NCBI GenBank assembly: GCA_943736015.1
Contig: OX031064.1
Coordinates: 33,355,361 to 33,419,360, forward strand
DNA: 64,000 bases
Reading direction: 5' to 3'
DNA from: Tridacna crocea
Lineage: Eukaryota > Mollusca > Bivalvia > Cardiida > Cardiidae
The notes below the pieces were generated by a model. The model searched no databases, was not told the origin of the DNA, and was given only the letters and a program-made list of their open reading frames with translations. A program made the translations under genes and the position numbers. This document shows positions 10,035-22,469 of the stretch, piece after piece. Positions within the stretch are counted from its first letter, which is position 1. Each line of letters opens with the position of its first letter.

Positions 10035-11313
10035 TGGTTTCGCGAACCTAGCTAGGAAATGCTGCCAATCGTAACCTTTTTATGATACAGTTGGGGGGGA
10101 AAACAACTTGGGTGTGATTTCAGTTGATGGTCCTTGAAAAAGTATTTGGGGAAGAAAATTTTGTATTGATTGATTTATGCAGAGACATACAATACAATAC
10201 AATACAATACTTATTTTATGTCTCTGATTTATGGAGTGAGTGAGTGAGTGAGTGAGTGATTCATTTATTCATTGAATGGTGTTTTGCCCTGCTGTTGGCA
10301 TTATTTCAGTCGTATCAAGGCCAAAGCTCATATGTTCATAATGCGTATCCCGAGTTCCAGGAGTGTCTCGCCCAAGGACATTCCAAGAAAAATTTTTAAA
10401 TTTGTGCCTAATTTTTACCCCACCCCCCTGGCAAAACGCTTTTAGGGTGGGGTAAAACGCTCGTGCGTGGTAATAGAGTAATACGCCACAAACCAAAATA
10501 ATAATAAACGTTATTGATAATATAAAAATAAAAAAAATGAGAGGGGCAAAACGCATAGGACGAAGGGGCAAAAAGTCCTGGGGAGGGCTTTATGCCTCCG
10601 ATTTGCATGGGGGTTTTGCCCCCGATAGGGTATGCATGATTATGTAATCAAGGAAGTAACCATATATGCCCTTCTCTCAAAGATTCTTGAACCTTACTGG
10701 TATAAACTTTCATTCTTTCAAAGAGACAAACAAAGCACTAATTAAATTCCAGCATATTAATAGCCAGAGAAATTGTCAGAAATCATTTTTGGACAAGGGA
10801 AAGTATACTTAACTCATTTGCCATAGCGAAATCACCCTAAAAATACATTTGATCACTGCCAGAAATTGACCAGACGATTTCCCATACATTCGTTAATCAT
10901 TTTGGAAAAACACAGAGTCATTCCAAATGTAGCCAAATGACGTCACTCACTGGGTATTCCTATAGGTCACAGCCTCTAAACTTATCATAGATGCATTTTC
11001 TGTATCATACTTTGAAATTATAAGCACAAAGTGTAAATAAATGCTGTGATGTACAAGCAACTGATTAATTATAACTTTAGGGGGAAATGGTGGTTTTCGA
11101 TAAAAGGAGACCTTTTTCATTTTAATTCTGTATTTGACCCATTTCTTTGGCTTAAGAGAGCTTCTCGGGAATGTTTACGCCTGTAAAAGGTTTCATAGCA
11201 GCCAAAAAAAGCAGTGAGCAAAAACTATTGATAGCAAACATAGATTCACGAATGCATGAGTATTCACGAATGTATGAGTCTACTATAATTGTCCCTTTGC
11301 ACGAACTCTGTAA
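10035..11313. other. Unassigned interval with short simple repeats
   Basis: No gene recognised. ACAAT/ATACA repeats lie at 10188-10213 and a (GAGT)n run at 10234-10260, followed by a body resembling a retroposed repeat (GAATGGTGTTTTGCCC, typical of repeat junctions). The GC-richer stretch 10415-10620 (GGGGTAAAACGC, GGGGCAAAACGC) has weak internal repetition. Small open frames here overlap on one strand and show no domain. Confidence 0.4.
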
Positions 11314-13923
11314 TCACTGTATGGAAACTCTGTACGGGAAATTTCTTCGGTGAATTCACGATGGCGGACACGTGTTATTGACAAAGTAAGTGTCGTTTAA
11401 TTTTGGTCCAAACTTGTTTCAAATTGCATCCCCTACAACGAGTAAGGTACCAATCTAAAGAGCTTTGACTGCCAAATCAAGCGATATTAGCTTATGAGAA
11501 AACGGGAGTGCCTCTTGTCTGTAATCCCGCGCTAAACATGATGTTTCGGTGAAGTTGAAAAACTAAGCGGTAGATCGGAAGAAAACTGGCTTTATTTCAT
11601 CGAATAGAAAGCTAATGATAGAAGAATGTACCTCGATCGGTGGGGAAATGTCAAATTCTTACAACTGTACCAAAAACCTTTGCTTATATTTACTGATTTA
11701 GCTGTTATAAAGTTTTGAAATTTTGCATGGTGTACTCTTCGGTGCAAACCGAAACTAAACTACTGTACGGTTGGGTGATCGGAATTTCTGTACGCTTCGG
11801 TAACAAATATATAGTCAAAAATCTGTACGCTTCGGTGAAAATGATTGAAGGAGAAACATGCTACAACAGTCTACTGCACAGCGAGAATTCCTTATACAAG
11901 TACATGAAAGCTAGTTGTGTCATTTACTCTATATCTTGTTTATTATGTTAAAACTGTATAATGCCTAAAAAATGAGTCACGCCAGGGTTTCCTGGCTTTG
12001 TAAGGATTTGATAGAGAATTCTTTGTTATTCCTATTTTCTAAAGGAAAGGTACGAGTCATTTTAAAATACTGTTTAAAATTAGTGTGAAAACTACAATGT
12101 ATCAACGTATTCAGATGACCTCGATCAAGACCTTTTATTCGGGTATACTAAATACCGGAGTGTAACAAAGTAAAAATATGTTATTAACAGAGTGTAACAA
12201 ACAATTTTTAAGTTCCATGTATATGATTCTATAGTAGAACACTGAAAACAGAAGAAGAAAAAAATTACTAAAGTAGTTCCTCATCCATGTAACTGAAACA
12301 TAAAAGTGGGAGTTTATAAATTAAAAGCTTTAAAATGAAAGCTACGGAATAAAGACATGGTCCCTTGGAAATGCTTACAAAATAAACAAGATATAAAGGG
12401 GACAAAACTCAGAAAATGATGTAACGAAGACAGAGTTGCCTGGGTGTGTTGTATATCATCCAGAGTTTCTAGGCAAAGGATTTGATACTTTGAAAATTAA
12501 GGTCGAAATTAATGGGTTGTTTTTCCCTAAATGAAAAGAGAGCCATGGTTCTTCTAGGCTGAATTTCTCATTTCTATCAATGTATGAAAATTGATGGTTT
12601 AAATTAATGAAAAAAACGCATAATTTATGCTAAAGCTAAACTCTTAAATGTGAATTTAGCAACAGGCATACGATTATCCTTTTTAAAAGGTCTCTTAAGG
12701 TATAAAGAATAACAAATGATCACTAGGCGATATCAATGTAGATTAAAAACGAGGCAGTGCACAAAGGAGTTTTGTATTGCATTTTTCACTGCCGGTTCTT
12801 AGTGTTTGAAAAGTCAAGCCAAAGCTCAGAGATGTGTCATTGTTTGATTCGGGCTTTATATGACTTTCCAACTGGTTCTGGTCAGATCAACACAAAGTTT
12901 GCTCTGAAAGTGCTTCATGTGTTCACCAGCACTGAGCTTGGGCTCTACAAATGCGTCGCCAACAGACATACAAACATAACCAGTGTTCTTTGTGGAATTC
13001 TAACCAACACAATCCATAAAAAGTTACTAAAAATCTACATTACCTACAGCGCCACGGACGACCCCTGATCAATAAATGATGATAGAGGCGGTACGGTTCT
13101 ATATTTCACTTTTCACATAGTGCGTCTTTGCAGTTTATACTTTGGATGGCTTCTACATTTTTGGTGTCAGACCAAGACTAAAATCTTAAGTTTATTGTTT
13201 TTATTTTAAGGCCTATATATATATATGTATACAAGATACTTCTGTTTATGTTGCTCAGCACTTCTCAATAACGAGCCATTTTAGTGTACGAAGTTGCAGA
13301 TTTATACATCACGTTTCTTTGAGTTCAAAATAAAAACATCAAGTAAATGACCCATGTAGGTTGTTCGTACATTTCTTTTTTTCCTCCCTTAATTGTTTTC
13401 ACTGAAGCGTACAGATTTTTGACTTCATATTTGTTACCGAAGCGTACAGAAATTCCGATCACCCAACCGTACAGTAGTTTAGTTTCGGTTTGCACCGAAG
13501 AGTACACCATGCAAAATTTCAAAACTTTATAACAGCTAAATCAGTAAATATAAGCAAAGGTTTTTGGTACAGTTGTAAGAATTTGACATTTCCCCACCGA
13601 TCGCGTTACATTCTTTTACCATTAGCTTTCTATTCGATGAAATAAAGCCAGTTTTCTTCCCATCTCCCGCTTAGTTTTTCAACTTCATCAAAACATCATG
13701 TTCAGCGTGGGATTACGGACAAGAGGCACTCCTGTTTTCTCATAAGCTACTATCGCTTGATTTTTCAATCAAAGCTCTTTAGATTGGTACCTTACTCATT
13801 ATAGGCGATGCAATTTGAAACAAGTTTGGACCAAAATTAAACGACACTTACTTTGTCAATAACACGTGTCCGCCATCTTGAATTCACCGAAGAAATTTCC
13901 CGTACAGAGTTTCCATACAGTGG
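11314..13923. mobile_element. 2.6-kb element with ~540-bp inverted arms
   Basis: The left arm 11314-11853 and right arm 13380-13923 are reverse complements over nearly their whole length. Shared landmarks are CCATACAG/CTGTATGG, GTACGGGAAATTTCTTCGG, GGCGGACACGTGTTATTGAC and TGTACGCTTCGGTAACAAAT. Differences are scattered substitutions, so the arms have aged independently. Within the arm, (C)TGTACGSTTSGGT occurs three times. The ~1.5-kb centre is AT-rich with one 103-codon frame (12757-13068). Long inverted arms around a small centre fit a foldback-type DNA element or a local inverted duplication. Confidence 0.6.
12757..13068 (+). other. Open frame with weak Ig-like signature, unknown
   Basis: The frame opens with CAC after a GTG-like start at the left, so no real ATG start is established. 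The stretch ALKVLHVFTSTELGLYKCVAN resembles the F strand of an immunoglobulin domain (D/E-x-G-x-Y-x-C-x-A), but a partner cysteine and the Trp of strand C are not obvious. It could be a captured or decayed exon in the centre of the inverted-repeat element, or chance. Confidence 0.2.
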
Positions 13924-14334
13924 TAATGGCAGGCTTAATACACTGGCGAGTTCACCAAACAAGCACTACACTTAAAATATTAAACAACGAAAATTACATC
14001 AAACTATCCTAAAATAAACAAATCCTCAGTCTGTACTCAGTCTACTCACCTATAGATTGACTTTCAGATGACATGTTGTTGGTTCCAGAACTTTCAGGCG
14101 ATGACGTCAAAGAGATTTAGAATGACGTAAAGCACAAAAATGTGTACGTTAGATAATAATGGTGGTGGGTGTTTGACCCCACCTGGGCTCTTTGTTCCAC
14201 TTTACCCTATGTATGCCGATCTCAGTCTTCTATCTGCGCAAAAGTCAACCAGGGTTCAGCATAGATCAGTCCTTGTCCACAAATTCCATACTTTTACGAC
14301 TTACATTTAAAAAAAAAAAAGTTTTGAAAAAGAA

Positions 14335-14560
14335 AAATATGAGAAAAGGAAATAATGCTGGTAATCGGCATTTTCTCCTTTTCCCACGTTTTTTTTTTTT
14401 CAGTTTTCAGTATCCCTCAACACACGAAATCATTTCGCTCGACCTTAACTGGCTTAGAACCTACTCTGTCGTCTGCGATTGCTTTCGATATGGATCAGTC
14501 TGAAGTTGTATCGTCTGGAAAAAGATCAATTAGAGTGTTAACGCTTTTCATAGACGACAA
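14335..14560. repeat. F1 MITE, diverged
   Basis: AGAAAAGGAAATAATGCTGGTAATCGGC with CTCCTTTTCCCACG, then GTCGTCTGCGATTGCTTTCG and GTATCGTCTGGAAAAAG. The left end is eroded by a poly-A run. Confidence 0.6.
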
Positions 14561-14743
14561 AAGTTAAGCCCATGTCGAAATTCAAAGAATTTGCAGACGA
14601 CAATTTCGACGGATCCCGAATGAAGATATTTGTGTGTAACAGAGGGGGAAAAACGTTAGAAAACATTGCATTGTTTGGGTAAAGGAATAAAAAATATATC
14701 GTTACCAGTATTTTTGACTTTTCTCATTTTCTCCCCCGAAAAC

Positions 14744-14972
14744 TTAACTCATTACCAAACGACAATATTTTAGGCTTGTCAAAATCGAAAGCATTTGCAG
14801 ACGACAAAATGAAAGTGACTGGAAATTTGAAATAGAGTTCGTGAAGGGTAGAAAACGTTGTGGGAAAAGGAGAAAATGCTGGTTACCAGCATTTTCTCCT
14901 TTTCCCACAATGTTTTCAAAAGACTTCTTTTCAAGGGGCGTCAAAAATAGGGATTGTGTGGTAATGGGTTAA
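14744..14972. repeat. F1 MITE, near full length
   Basis: TTAACTCATTACCAAACGAC at the left, a perfect GCTGGTTACCAGC centre, TGTGTGGTAATGGGTTAA at the right. An F1 remnant (14575-14720) precedes it. Confidence 0.88.
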
Positions 14973-15306
14973 TTCAACTGCGTCGTCAAAACGAGGGATT
15001 ATTGGTAACTTTTGAACAACACTAAGTACCGACTTCTGTAAACAAATTTCAAGCACTTTTGACGTGGATGTACTTTGATTTGTCATCGATGGCCTAGGCT
15101 AATGACGCTGAAGAGACAATACGCGGAAGACTCTAATTATGACATGTTAGAGAATATCTCGATTCATCATTTACACGCAGAAGAACAACAAGGAAGTGTT
15201 CATGGGAAGTAAATGGTAAAATTATTACTATGATTATTATTTTTGTAGGATATATTTTTGAGCTTTATCATAAAAAAGCATTAGAGAAAAAAGAACAAGT
15301 ATTAAA

Positions 15307-15342
15307 TATTATTATTATATTATTATTATTATTATTATTATC
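15307..15342 (+). repeat. (ATT)n microsatellite
   Basis: About 12 ATT units with one interruption. Confidence 0.9.
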
Positions 15343-15724
15343 GCCCCTCAAATCAATTGATTTACAATGAGAAATTCTGTGTGTGAGGCTTTTTGTTGGA
15401 AACGACAAATTACATAATTTTTTTTTTTATTTATTCACTTTAAGGTATTGACAATACTTCATTTTTTTCTTGTTCAAAACATTCCTAGTTTTATAATAAA
15501 ACAAATTAATGATAAAGTTGAAAGAAAAATCACTGTCATCGCCCCTGTTCTGCTAACGTAAATCAAGAAATCATATCGTCTTACGGTCCATCTTTTTAAT
15601 TTGGGAGAATTTATTTTACTCAAACTCAAGGCTTATGGTTTCAAGATGCGATCCAATTCGCTTCTAGGTACAGTGCGGAATCTTGTATAATTATAATTGT
15701 ATGAGGTAAAAATAACTTTGAAAT

Positions 15725-15727
<3 letters not shown>

Positions 15728-15810
<83 letters not shown>
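15728..15810 (+). repeat. (CT)n microsatellite
   Basis: About 41 uninterrupted CT dinucleotides. Open frames here are only Ser-Leu or Arg-Glu artefacts. Confidence 0.97.
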
Positions 15811-15811
<1 letters not shown>

Positions 15812-15906
15812 AACTTTGGATATACAGGAAAATATTCAATCTTGATGATTCAATAAGCTGTATTGTTAGAACGCATTACAATGCAGAAATACTTTAAGTC
15901 TTAGAA

Positions 15907-16115
15907 CCGAACGACAAAATTTTAGACTGGCCCAAATTGAATGCAGTTACAGACGACAAAATGAATGTAACTAACGAATTGAAATTTGTTTTATGAAGGG
16001 AAGAAAACATCGTGGGAAAAGGAGAAAATGCTGGTTACCAGCATTTTCTCCTTTTCCCACAATGTTTTCTAAAGGCTTCTTTCTCAGGGTCGTCAAAAGT
16101 AGGGATTATGGGTTG
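15907..16115. repeat. F1 MITE lacking left terminus
   Basis: CGACAAAATTTTAGACTGG, a perfect hairpin (GCTGGTTACCAGC), and a right end GTAGGGATTATGGGTT in which the GGTAA terminal sequence is lost. Confidence 0.8.
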
Positions 16116-16234
16116 ATATGCAACATAATATGAACCATGCTCTGTCAAAAAGGGTCCTAATGTATCTCCTTGATACATGATAGCAAGCAAGTCATCGCCT
16201 AACTCTGATTCCATACTACTCTTTTTTAAACTAC

Positions 16235-17340
16235 TGACTTTTAAAGGTGGCCCTTCAGATTTTGGGACGAAAATTTTACAAAAAAAAAAAAACCATCCTT
16301 GTACTCCCAAAACCTTAAAATTTTTATTCATTAGACCCCAGTAGTCGAAAACAATCCGACAACTAGATAAATTAGATATTTACTACAGCCCAGGTCAACA
16401 CTGAAGGGAAACACGGTCTATTTTTACTTGAGCAGCTTGCTCATTTACATACCGGAAAAATACAGACGAAGCTTCAAATATAGCATCGAAGTTCTAGACA
16501 TTATGAAAAATAATTACATGTTTGTTATGTTATGGAATTTAATAGTCATAAGTCACGTGCAAGTAACTTAACATTCCCACAATGCTTTTTGATTTTGGCC
16601 GGAAATCTAAAAATACCTTAAGAGGCTACGTAGCCTCTTAGGGGAATACCACCGAAAAAAATTTTTTTTTGTAATTTTCTGATTCTTAATTACTGATGAT
16701 TTGTATTGTTTTTTCATATAAATTTCAGTGACATATATATTTTTAAATTTGGTGTGATATGAAAATTCTAAATACCCACCTTTAAAGGTGGGTATTTAGA
16801 ATTTTTACATCTCACCAAATTAAGATATATATATACATATTACTAAAATTTATATGGAAAAAAATTATAAAAACCATCAATAATTAAGATTCATAACAGT
16901 ACATTTTTTTTTCTTTTGATGGTGCTCCCTAAAAAGGCTACGTAGCCTCTTAAGGTATTTTTATATTTCGCGCCAAAGATCAATAAAGCATTGTAGGAAT
17001 GTCCAGTGACTGGCACGTGACTAATAACGCTTGAATTCCATTACATGACAAACATGTAATAATTATTTTCCATAATGTCTTATTCGGACGCTATGTTTGA
17101 AACTTCGTCTGTGTATTACTGTATGTAAATGATCGAATTGATCATATAAAAATAGAATGTGTCTCCCATTGGAGTCAACCTGGGCCGTAGTAAATCTCTC
17201 ATTTCTCGCGTTGTCCGATGGTTTTCGACTACTTGGGTTTTATGAATGCAAATTAAAAGGCTTTGGGATTATAAGGATTATTATTTTGTTTTTTTGTAAA
17301 ATTTTCGTCCCAAAATCTGAAAGGCAACCTTTAAAGTCAT
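16235..17340. mobile_element. F5 foldback element, ~1.1 kb, full
   Basis: Starts CTTTTAAAGGTGGCCCTTCA and ends with its inverted counterpart (TGAAAGGCAACCTTTAAAG). Inner landmarks are mirrored: GACGAAAATTTTACAAAA/TTTTGTAAAATTTTCGTCCC, CCCAGTAGTCGAAAAC/GTTTTCGACTACTTGGG, GGCTACGTAGCC on both sides. The centre is CCACCTTTAAAGGTGG at about 16777-16793. The ~550-bp arms differ by scattered changes. Confidence 0.8.
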
Positions 17341-17392
17341 GATGTAAACTGGTTGTTTGACGTACAGAAAATTGAGCTAGAGCGAAAAGCTT

Positions 17393-17456
17393 CGGCCCAG
17401 GACAGCCTGCGCGGATTGCGTAGGCTGTCCTGGGCCGATACTTTTCGAAGACGGAT
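17393..17456. repeat. F3-like hairpin core
   Basis: CAGGACAGCCTGCGCGGATT pairs with GCGTAGGCTGTCCTGGGCCG, a near-perfect stem of ~27 bp. It uses the GCCTGCGCGGA...GCAGGC centre of F3 with a different outer stem. Confidence 0.7.
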
Positions 17457-17552
17457 TAAGCCCCCTTTTCACAGCGCATGGCTCATATATACAAACTCTA
17501 ATGTAAAAAAAAACAGTGTGTATATAAGCCTTTACAAAATAAATTCAACTTT

Positions 17553-18050
17553 TAACGACCCGTAGGAGAAAAAAATTTTGAAAATAATATGAGAAAAGGA
17601 GAAATTGTTGGTAAACACTTTTTTTTTTTCCATTTTCATGCTATTTTTCTACCCCGTGAAAGACAGATTTAAATTTTTTCGTCACATCTAGATGTCGTTC
17701 GCAAATGCTTTCGATTCGATAATGATTGGTTGATTGATTGACGTTTTCAAGATAATTTTAATTATATCGCGGCAGGCAGTTCATCTATCTTTGCTTTCCT
17801 GGAGTCTCTTTTAACAGTGATCCACAGAAATCTCATTCCATACTACTGGCTGTTTTCCCGCATAACTATGGTCAGTGTTGAAGAGGAATATCTTATCGCA
17901 ATGACTGTCATCAAGGAATAAGGAATATGCTCCAAATTGAAAGCATTAGCAGACGACAAAAATAAAGTGACTCAAAATCAAAATGTGTAATGGAAAGGCT
18001 AGAAAACAATGTGGGAAAAGAAGAATTTTTTCTGCAAAGAGATTTATTTT
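17553..18050. repeat. Two F1 remnants
   Basis: 17553-17740 keeps GACCCGTAGGAGAAAAA, GAGAAAAGGAGAAATTG and GTCGTTCGCAAATGCTTTCG. 17930-18050 keeps CCAAATTGAAAGCATTAGCAG and GAAAACAATGTGGGAAAAG. Between them, 17725-17745 (GATTGGTTGATTGATTG) looks like a SINE tail on the minus strand. Confidence 0.55.
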
Positions 18051-18147
18051 TAGAGTTAAACCGTTTTTAAGCTTAAGTCTAGTCTTCACTAGCTGGAAAA
18101 CTGGACTTCCCTGCACAAGCGAAAATCGGAAATAAATACGTATAAAT

Positions 18148-18172
18148 AAATAAATAAATAAATAAATAAACA
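18148..18172 (+). repeat. (AAAT)n microsatellite
   Basis: Six AAAT units. Confidence 0.9.
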
Positions 18173-18511
18173 TCAGACAAAGAAGTCAAAAAGAATCAAG
18201 AAAGCATTCATAGTTGCAAATACAAAATTATTGGCTGTGAATAATTTCCCTATTGAACACATCGTATTCCAAAGCTAATTGAGGTTATGACTACATATAA
18301 TCTAAATAATGAGACGTTTACGATGCTTCTTTTCATATTTGGACATTAATTGTGCATCGTACTGTCTCAAGTCAATCGGAGTTTTCGTATGTACAGCGCT
18401 GAATTGACTTTCTTTTTCTGCAGTTTGATGTGATCGCAACTAATTCTTAGGGATCACATGACCGAAGACATTTTTTTAAGAAATAATCTTCTATCTATCG
18501 AGGTTTATCGT

Positions 18512-18712
18512 TTAAGCGCGACCGTCACTGACCTTTTGCAGACAGTGTAGATCGAGATCAGACTGCACATAAGTGCAGTCTGATCTACAATCTACACTGT
18601 CCGATTAGGAGTTATTATTCCCTAAAACGTAACTTTGAAGCAGCAATATTGCGTTATTTAGTATCGAATAGAAAAATCTGATTTCAGATGTTTTGCAGGA
18701 TAAGGGTTATAA
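18512..18712 (+). repeat. F2 element
   Basis: TAAGCGCGACCGTCACTGACC, a hairpin around GATCAGACTGCACATAAGTG, CACTGTCCGATTAGGAG, and right end GCAGGATAAGGGTTA. It lies just upstream of the receptor gene. Confidence 0.75.
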
Positions 18713-18774
18713 GGAAGAAAACTTTCTAGTCGATAGAAAAAAATCCTATTAATGTTCTCTCAAACATATTTTTG

Positions 18775-18905
18775 GGGGGAGAAAAATATCTGCTTATCGG
18801 ACAGGGTAGATCCAAGATCAGACTGCAAGTTCTGTGCAATCGGATCTTGGATCTACATTGTCCGCCAAAGGTAAGTAAGTCGCGCATAACCGCCTAAGAA
18901 TTAAA
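18775..18905 (-). repeat. F2 element, minus orientation, partial
   Basis: The reversed landmarks TATCGGACAGGGTAGATC, hairpin core, CATTGTCCGCCAAAGG and CGCGCATAACC lie in opposite order to the previous copy. The two F2 copies upstream of exon 1 are therefore inverted relative to each other. Confidence 0.7.
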
Positions 18906-19045
18906 GACCGTAACTGTTTATCTCGATTTCATTTTCAGGTTTACATCTTCCAGTAGCTTATATTGAAGGGTAGAAACAGTTATTTCGTCCCAACTAATAA
19001 GCAAAGCCCGTGAAAGACTTATTAGCCGTTCAAAGACTTATCAAC

Positions 19046-19720
19046 ATGGGAGGTGGGGTGTTGAACCAGAATCTCACTTGTGTGGGAAACCAGTACAGTC
19101 CAACAGCTGGTGACATCATCAAATGTATAATTATCATCATCATCATGTCAATGATAATTGTTGGCAATATTATTTGCCTGATTGTCGTCAATGGACCAAA
19201 GACTAAGAAGATGTTTCTCAAGAGAGTTCGTTACATGATGACGTCATTGTGTGTGACAGATCTTTCAATCGGTGCTTTGGTGTGCCCTTCCACCATTTAT
19301 TCAGCAATTTACCATTGTTGGCCCTTTGGAGAAGCTATGTGTAAAATAGAAGCCTTGTTAATATCAGCTCTGTTCCATGAGTCAACGTTGAATATGGTTT
19401 TGATCGCCATTGATAGATACTGTATTGTCCATTTTACTGGATATAACGTCATCATGACGTCAAGGCGATTCCTTTTTGTTATTTTTGGAACATGGATTGC
19501 CGTTTTCTTCACTTATGCAGTGGTTATATTCGCCGGAGAACAGTTCTACTTTGATGAAATTGGAATCAACTGTGAACCATTCTACGAAAATGCTGACGTC
19601 ACTCTGTCCGTCATCAGTATCTTTTACTTTGTTCCCCTGCTGTTAATTTCATTCTGCTACCTATCGATCTATAAAACAGCGACAAGGAGGAAAGTTTTAT
19701 CAGTCTCACCAGACGACAAG
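19046..19720 (+). CDS. Class A G protein-coupled receptor, exon 1 (TM1-TM5)
   Basis: The frame begins at ATG 19046 (context TCAACATGG) because TAA closes the same frame at 18998. It runs 225 codons to a phase-0 donor (GACAAG|GTATTT). Residue numbers refer to the joined 405-aa protein. N9 is a glycosylation sequon (NLT). TM1 is about 26-48 with N41 of the GN motif. TM2 holds the LCVTDLS aspartate D72. C99 before TM3 and C176 in loop 2 can form the usual disulphide. DRY is at 123-125, W150 in TM4, and P197 and Y205 in TM5. Rhodopsin-class receptors sit in the plasma membrane and couple to heterotrimeric G proteins. An acceptor-like TTTTCAG at 18932-18938 may mark the start of the coding exon after an unseen 5' UTR exon. 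No TM3 aspartate at the amine-binding position is evident, so the ligand is unknown. Confidence 0.92.
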
Positions 19721-19737
19721 GTATTTTTATTTGACTT

Positions 19738-19860
19738 CTAACCAAACGGCCCACACCTTAAACATGAATGTATTGAAAGCAATTGCAGACGACATATTAC
19801 ATGCAAAAGTAATGTTGGGACTTATCTTAGACAGGGTAGGAAACATTACAGTGTTGGAAT
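19738..19860. repeat. F1 remnant in receptor intron
   Basis: CTAACCAAACGGCC, TTGAAAGCAATTGCAGACGAC and GACAGGGTAGGAAACATT are recognisable. The hairpin is gone. Confidence 0.5.
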
Positions 19861-20799
19861 ATGACAAAGTGCTCGGTAGGAAAAGCACGGGAACGTAACT
19901 TTCTGAGTTATGTTTTTTTTTTTAATTTCTTTTCAAGGTCTACGACGCTTTACTCATCTGTAAACATCGCCGTTTTTGTAAACTCTAGTCGGCTAATCTC
20001 GGCACCTTCCGTCTTTTAATATGATCGTAAGGGGCCGTAAACTCACTAACACATCGGTTAATATCGGTTAACATCGACGTTTCGTAAAGTCTATTCGGCG
20101 AATGTTAACCTTTTAAGGTAGTAGCCCATAACACTTCTAGTGCAACATGAAATAAAATCTCTTGGCAATTGATAAATACGGATTTATACAGATATAATAC
20201 TCTTGACCGACCAGAAATTCCTTTCATGCCTCTCTTGAAATTATTAGTTGATACTTTTGCTAGATTCTAGAAATGGAAGTAATTATCATCTCCTTTTGTA
20301 ATGAGAATATAGTGTTTTAGATTTATAAATGACATTTTCTAAGGGGGACAAAAAGGAAAACGTGGAAAGTAAAGTAGTACGATAATACTCATTTTCAATC
20401 AAAGCAAATTTTGTAGGATAGCATTAGACTGTAAATAGCTGTTTCCATTATGGATCCGCTAACTAAACCTTAAAACTTTTAATTTCCATTTGTGGAACTC
20501 CTACATTGAAAGGCATGTTAAGATCAGTCACCCACTACCGGAAACAATAATTGATGACATTTTTTGTATGTAGTAAGCTCAAAAGCAACCATCTGTACCA
20601 GCGAAGGCACATTTCTAGTGTGGCGCAGTATCAAATAAGTATATACTAAGGCTCTCATTTCTCATTTTCGTATCCCGTTATGGGAAACTTCACACGATTA
20701 GGCAACGTTAGGGGCACCGTTCCGATAATATCGCCCTGTCTCGCTAGACTTGTTCATTTTATTAACAAATAAGCCGAAGAGTGCTTAAAGAGAGATAAC

Positions 20800-21120
20800 T
20801 TTATTAGGCCGGCGAAAAAAAGTAAGTACTCGGGTCGGTTTTTGTGGCGCCGCATCCGCGGCGGCACTATATTTTTATTCGTTTTTGAAAAGTGCCTACG
20901 GAGGCAGCCATATTGTTTACTCGGCTCCAAGTCATTTCGTAACTAGGTCATTTCGTACCTAGGCCATTTCATACAATTTTTTGTCTCTTCTTATCCACCT
21001 TTTCTTTATATTTTGGTCTTTTTTTGTACTCACTTCGATCATTTCGCACCCATTTTAGTCGTATTATACCCAGTTTTTAATATCAATTTGGTAATGTAGA
21101 ACCTAGTTTTAATACTATTT
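20800..21120. other. GTCATTTCGTACCTAG-type short repeats and unassigned intron sequence
   Basis: Degenerate copies of TCATTTCGTACCTAG occur four to five times at 20930-21060. The preceding GC-rich segment (20850-20890, GGCGCCGCATCCGCGGCGG) stands out from the AT-rich intron. The rest of 19861-21660 shows nothing recognisable. Confidence 0.4.
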
Positions 21121-21664
21121 TTGACAACTGCTTTTACACAAACCTCCAATAGAAATTGTGTTAAATTTCACCGAAGAATGGCTATGATTGTGTCTTACCA
21201 TTATTGATTTTTATTAAGTTTTAAGTTGCACTCTAAGGATTATTTAGGTATTTTTAGTTCATTTCTCACCTAGTTCTGCAAAAAATTTACTTTGGTCAAT
21301 TTAGAATGCTGTAATGTGTCTTATTTTAGAAACAACTGATTTGCGGCGCCATTGATGTAATGCATCAACATTTTCTTGTATATAATGATAAAGATATTTC
21401 CGAAGACTTCCGCAGCTAAAATTGTTTTAAGAGGATATGCCGGAGTCAAAATTAGCAATCGATAGAAAAGTAGTGCGACCGGACGAGTCTAATAGACGGA
21501 TATCAGTGCGGATGTCCAATTAACACGTTTTTAATGAACAATACAAATTGTTTACTCACAAAGGGGTCGAAAGGAAATCCACTTGTAGAACAGTGTTACG
21601 GCTTTTCACAGCTGACGACTCTTATATATACACTTGTGAAGATTAAATCCTTTCTAGATCCTTC

Positions 21665-21732
21665 TTCGGACAGTATAGATCAAGATCAGACTGCACAAAT
21701 TGTGCAGTCTGATCTTAGATCTATACAGTCCA
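21665..21732. repeat. F2 hairpin core
   Basis: GGACAGTATAGATCAAGATC and its complement ATCTATACAGTCC close around CTGCACAAATTGTGCAG. Flanking F2 sequence is not preserved. Confidence 0.7.
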
Positions 21733-22052
21733 ATTTTTTTTGTGTGTGTGACATGTTGTTGCAAAAGCGGTCATGATATTGAAAAAAAATGTTACTGTTT
21801 TTTTTTTTGTTTGGAGACAAATTGTTGTATCCATTATAACCCATATACAATTTGATATTCAAAGGGTTTCGTGCAAGTTTGATCCACAAACGAGACATAC
21901 AACAACCCGGATGTTGATTCGCCTAAGGACTTTTAAATCAAACCTCTATGATGTATCTTAACTGTTTATCACTATTTTTGAAAACTTCTTTTCCCCGCGT
22001 AGGAATAAGCCTTACTGGAAGTTTGCTTTACAGTGCTCTCCGCCTATGATTT

Positions 22053-22279
22053 GGTAACCTATTACCACACCATTCCTATTTTGGACGACCCTTAGGAAGA
22101 AGCCTTTAAAAAACATTGTGGGAAAAGGAAAAATGCTGGTAATCAGCATTTTCTCCTTTTCACACAATATTTTTTACCCTTCACAAAAGAAATTTCGAAT
22201 TTTCTGTCACTTTTTTTTTGTCGTCTGTAAATGCTTTCGATTCGGACAATCTAAAATTTTGTCTTTTGGTAATGAGTGA
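22053..22279. repeat. F1 MITE in receptor intron
   Basis: TAACCTATTACCACACCATT at the left, ATGCTGGTAATCAGCAT centre, TTTTGGTAATGAGTGAA at the right. Both TTAA tetramers have decayed. Confidence 0.82.
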
Positions 22280-22469
22280 AGTCAGTTTGATATTTTTATA
22301 AAACCATCATGTACAGATTTTTCGACGCTCTGTAACTCCTCCCCAAAATCCAAACCCTTCCCCACCGCTACGTCACCAGTACCCAATCATATATAACTTG
22401 TTTTCGTTCTAACTTTATCGCTCATTTATGCTTAAAGATGGTACCACAATCTGTTATAAAGCTTATGAT

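Noticed and set aside
16035..16331. 98-codon minus-strand frame
   Set aside because: Runs through the F1 hairpin and the F5 arm; both parts recur elsewhere with the frame broken.
19010..19045. Upstream 12-codon extension of the GPCR from a GTG
   Set aside because: GTG is not a usual start in animals, and the first ATG after the in-frame TAA at 18998 is at 19046 in a good context.
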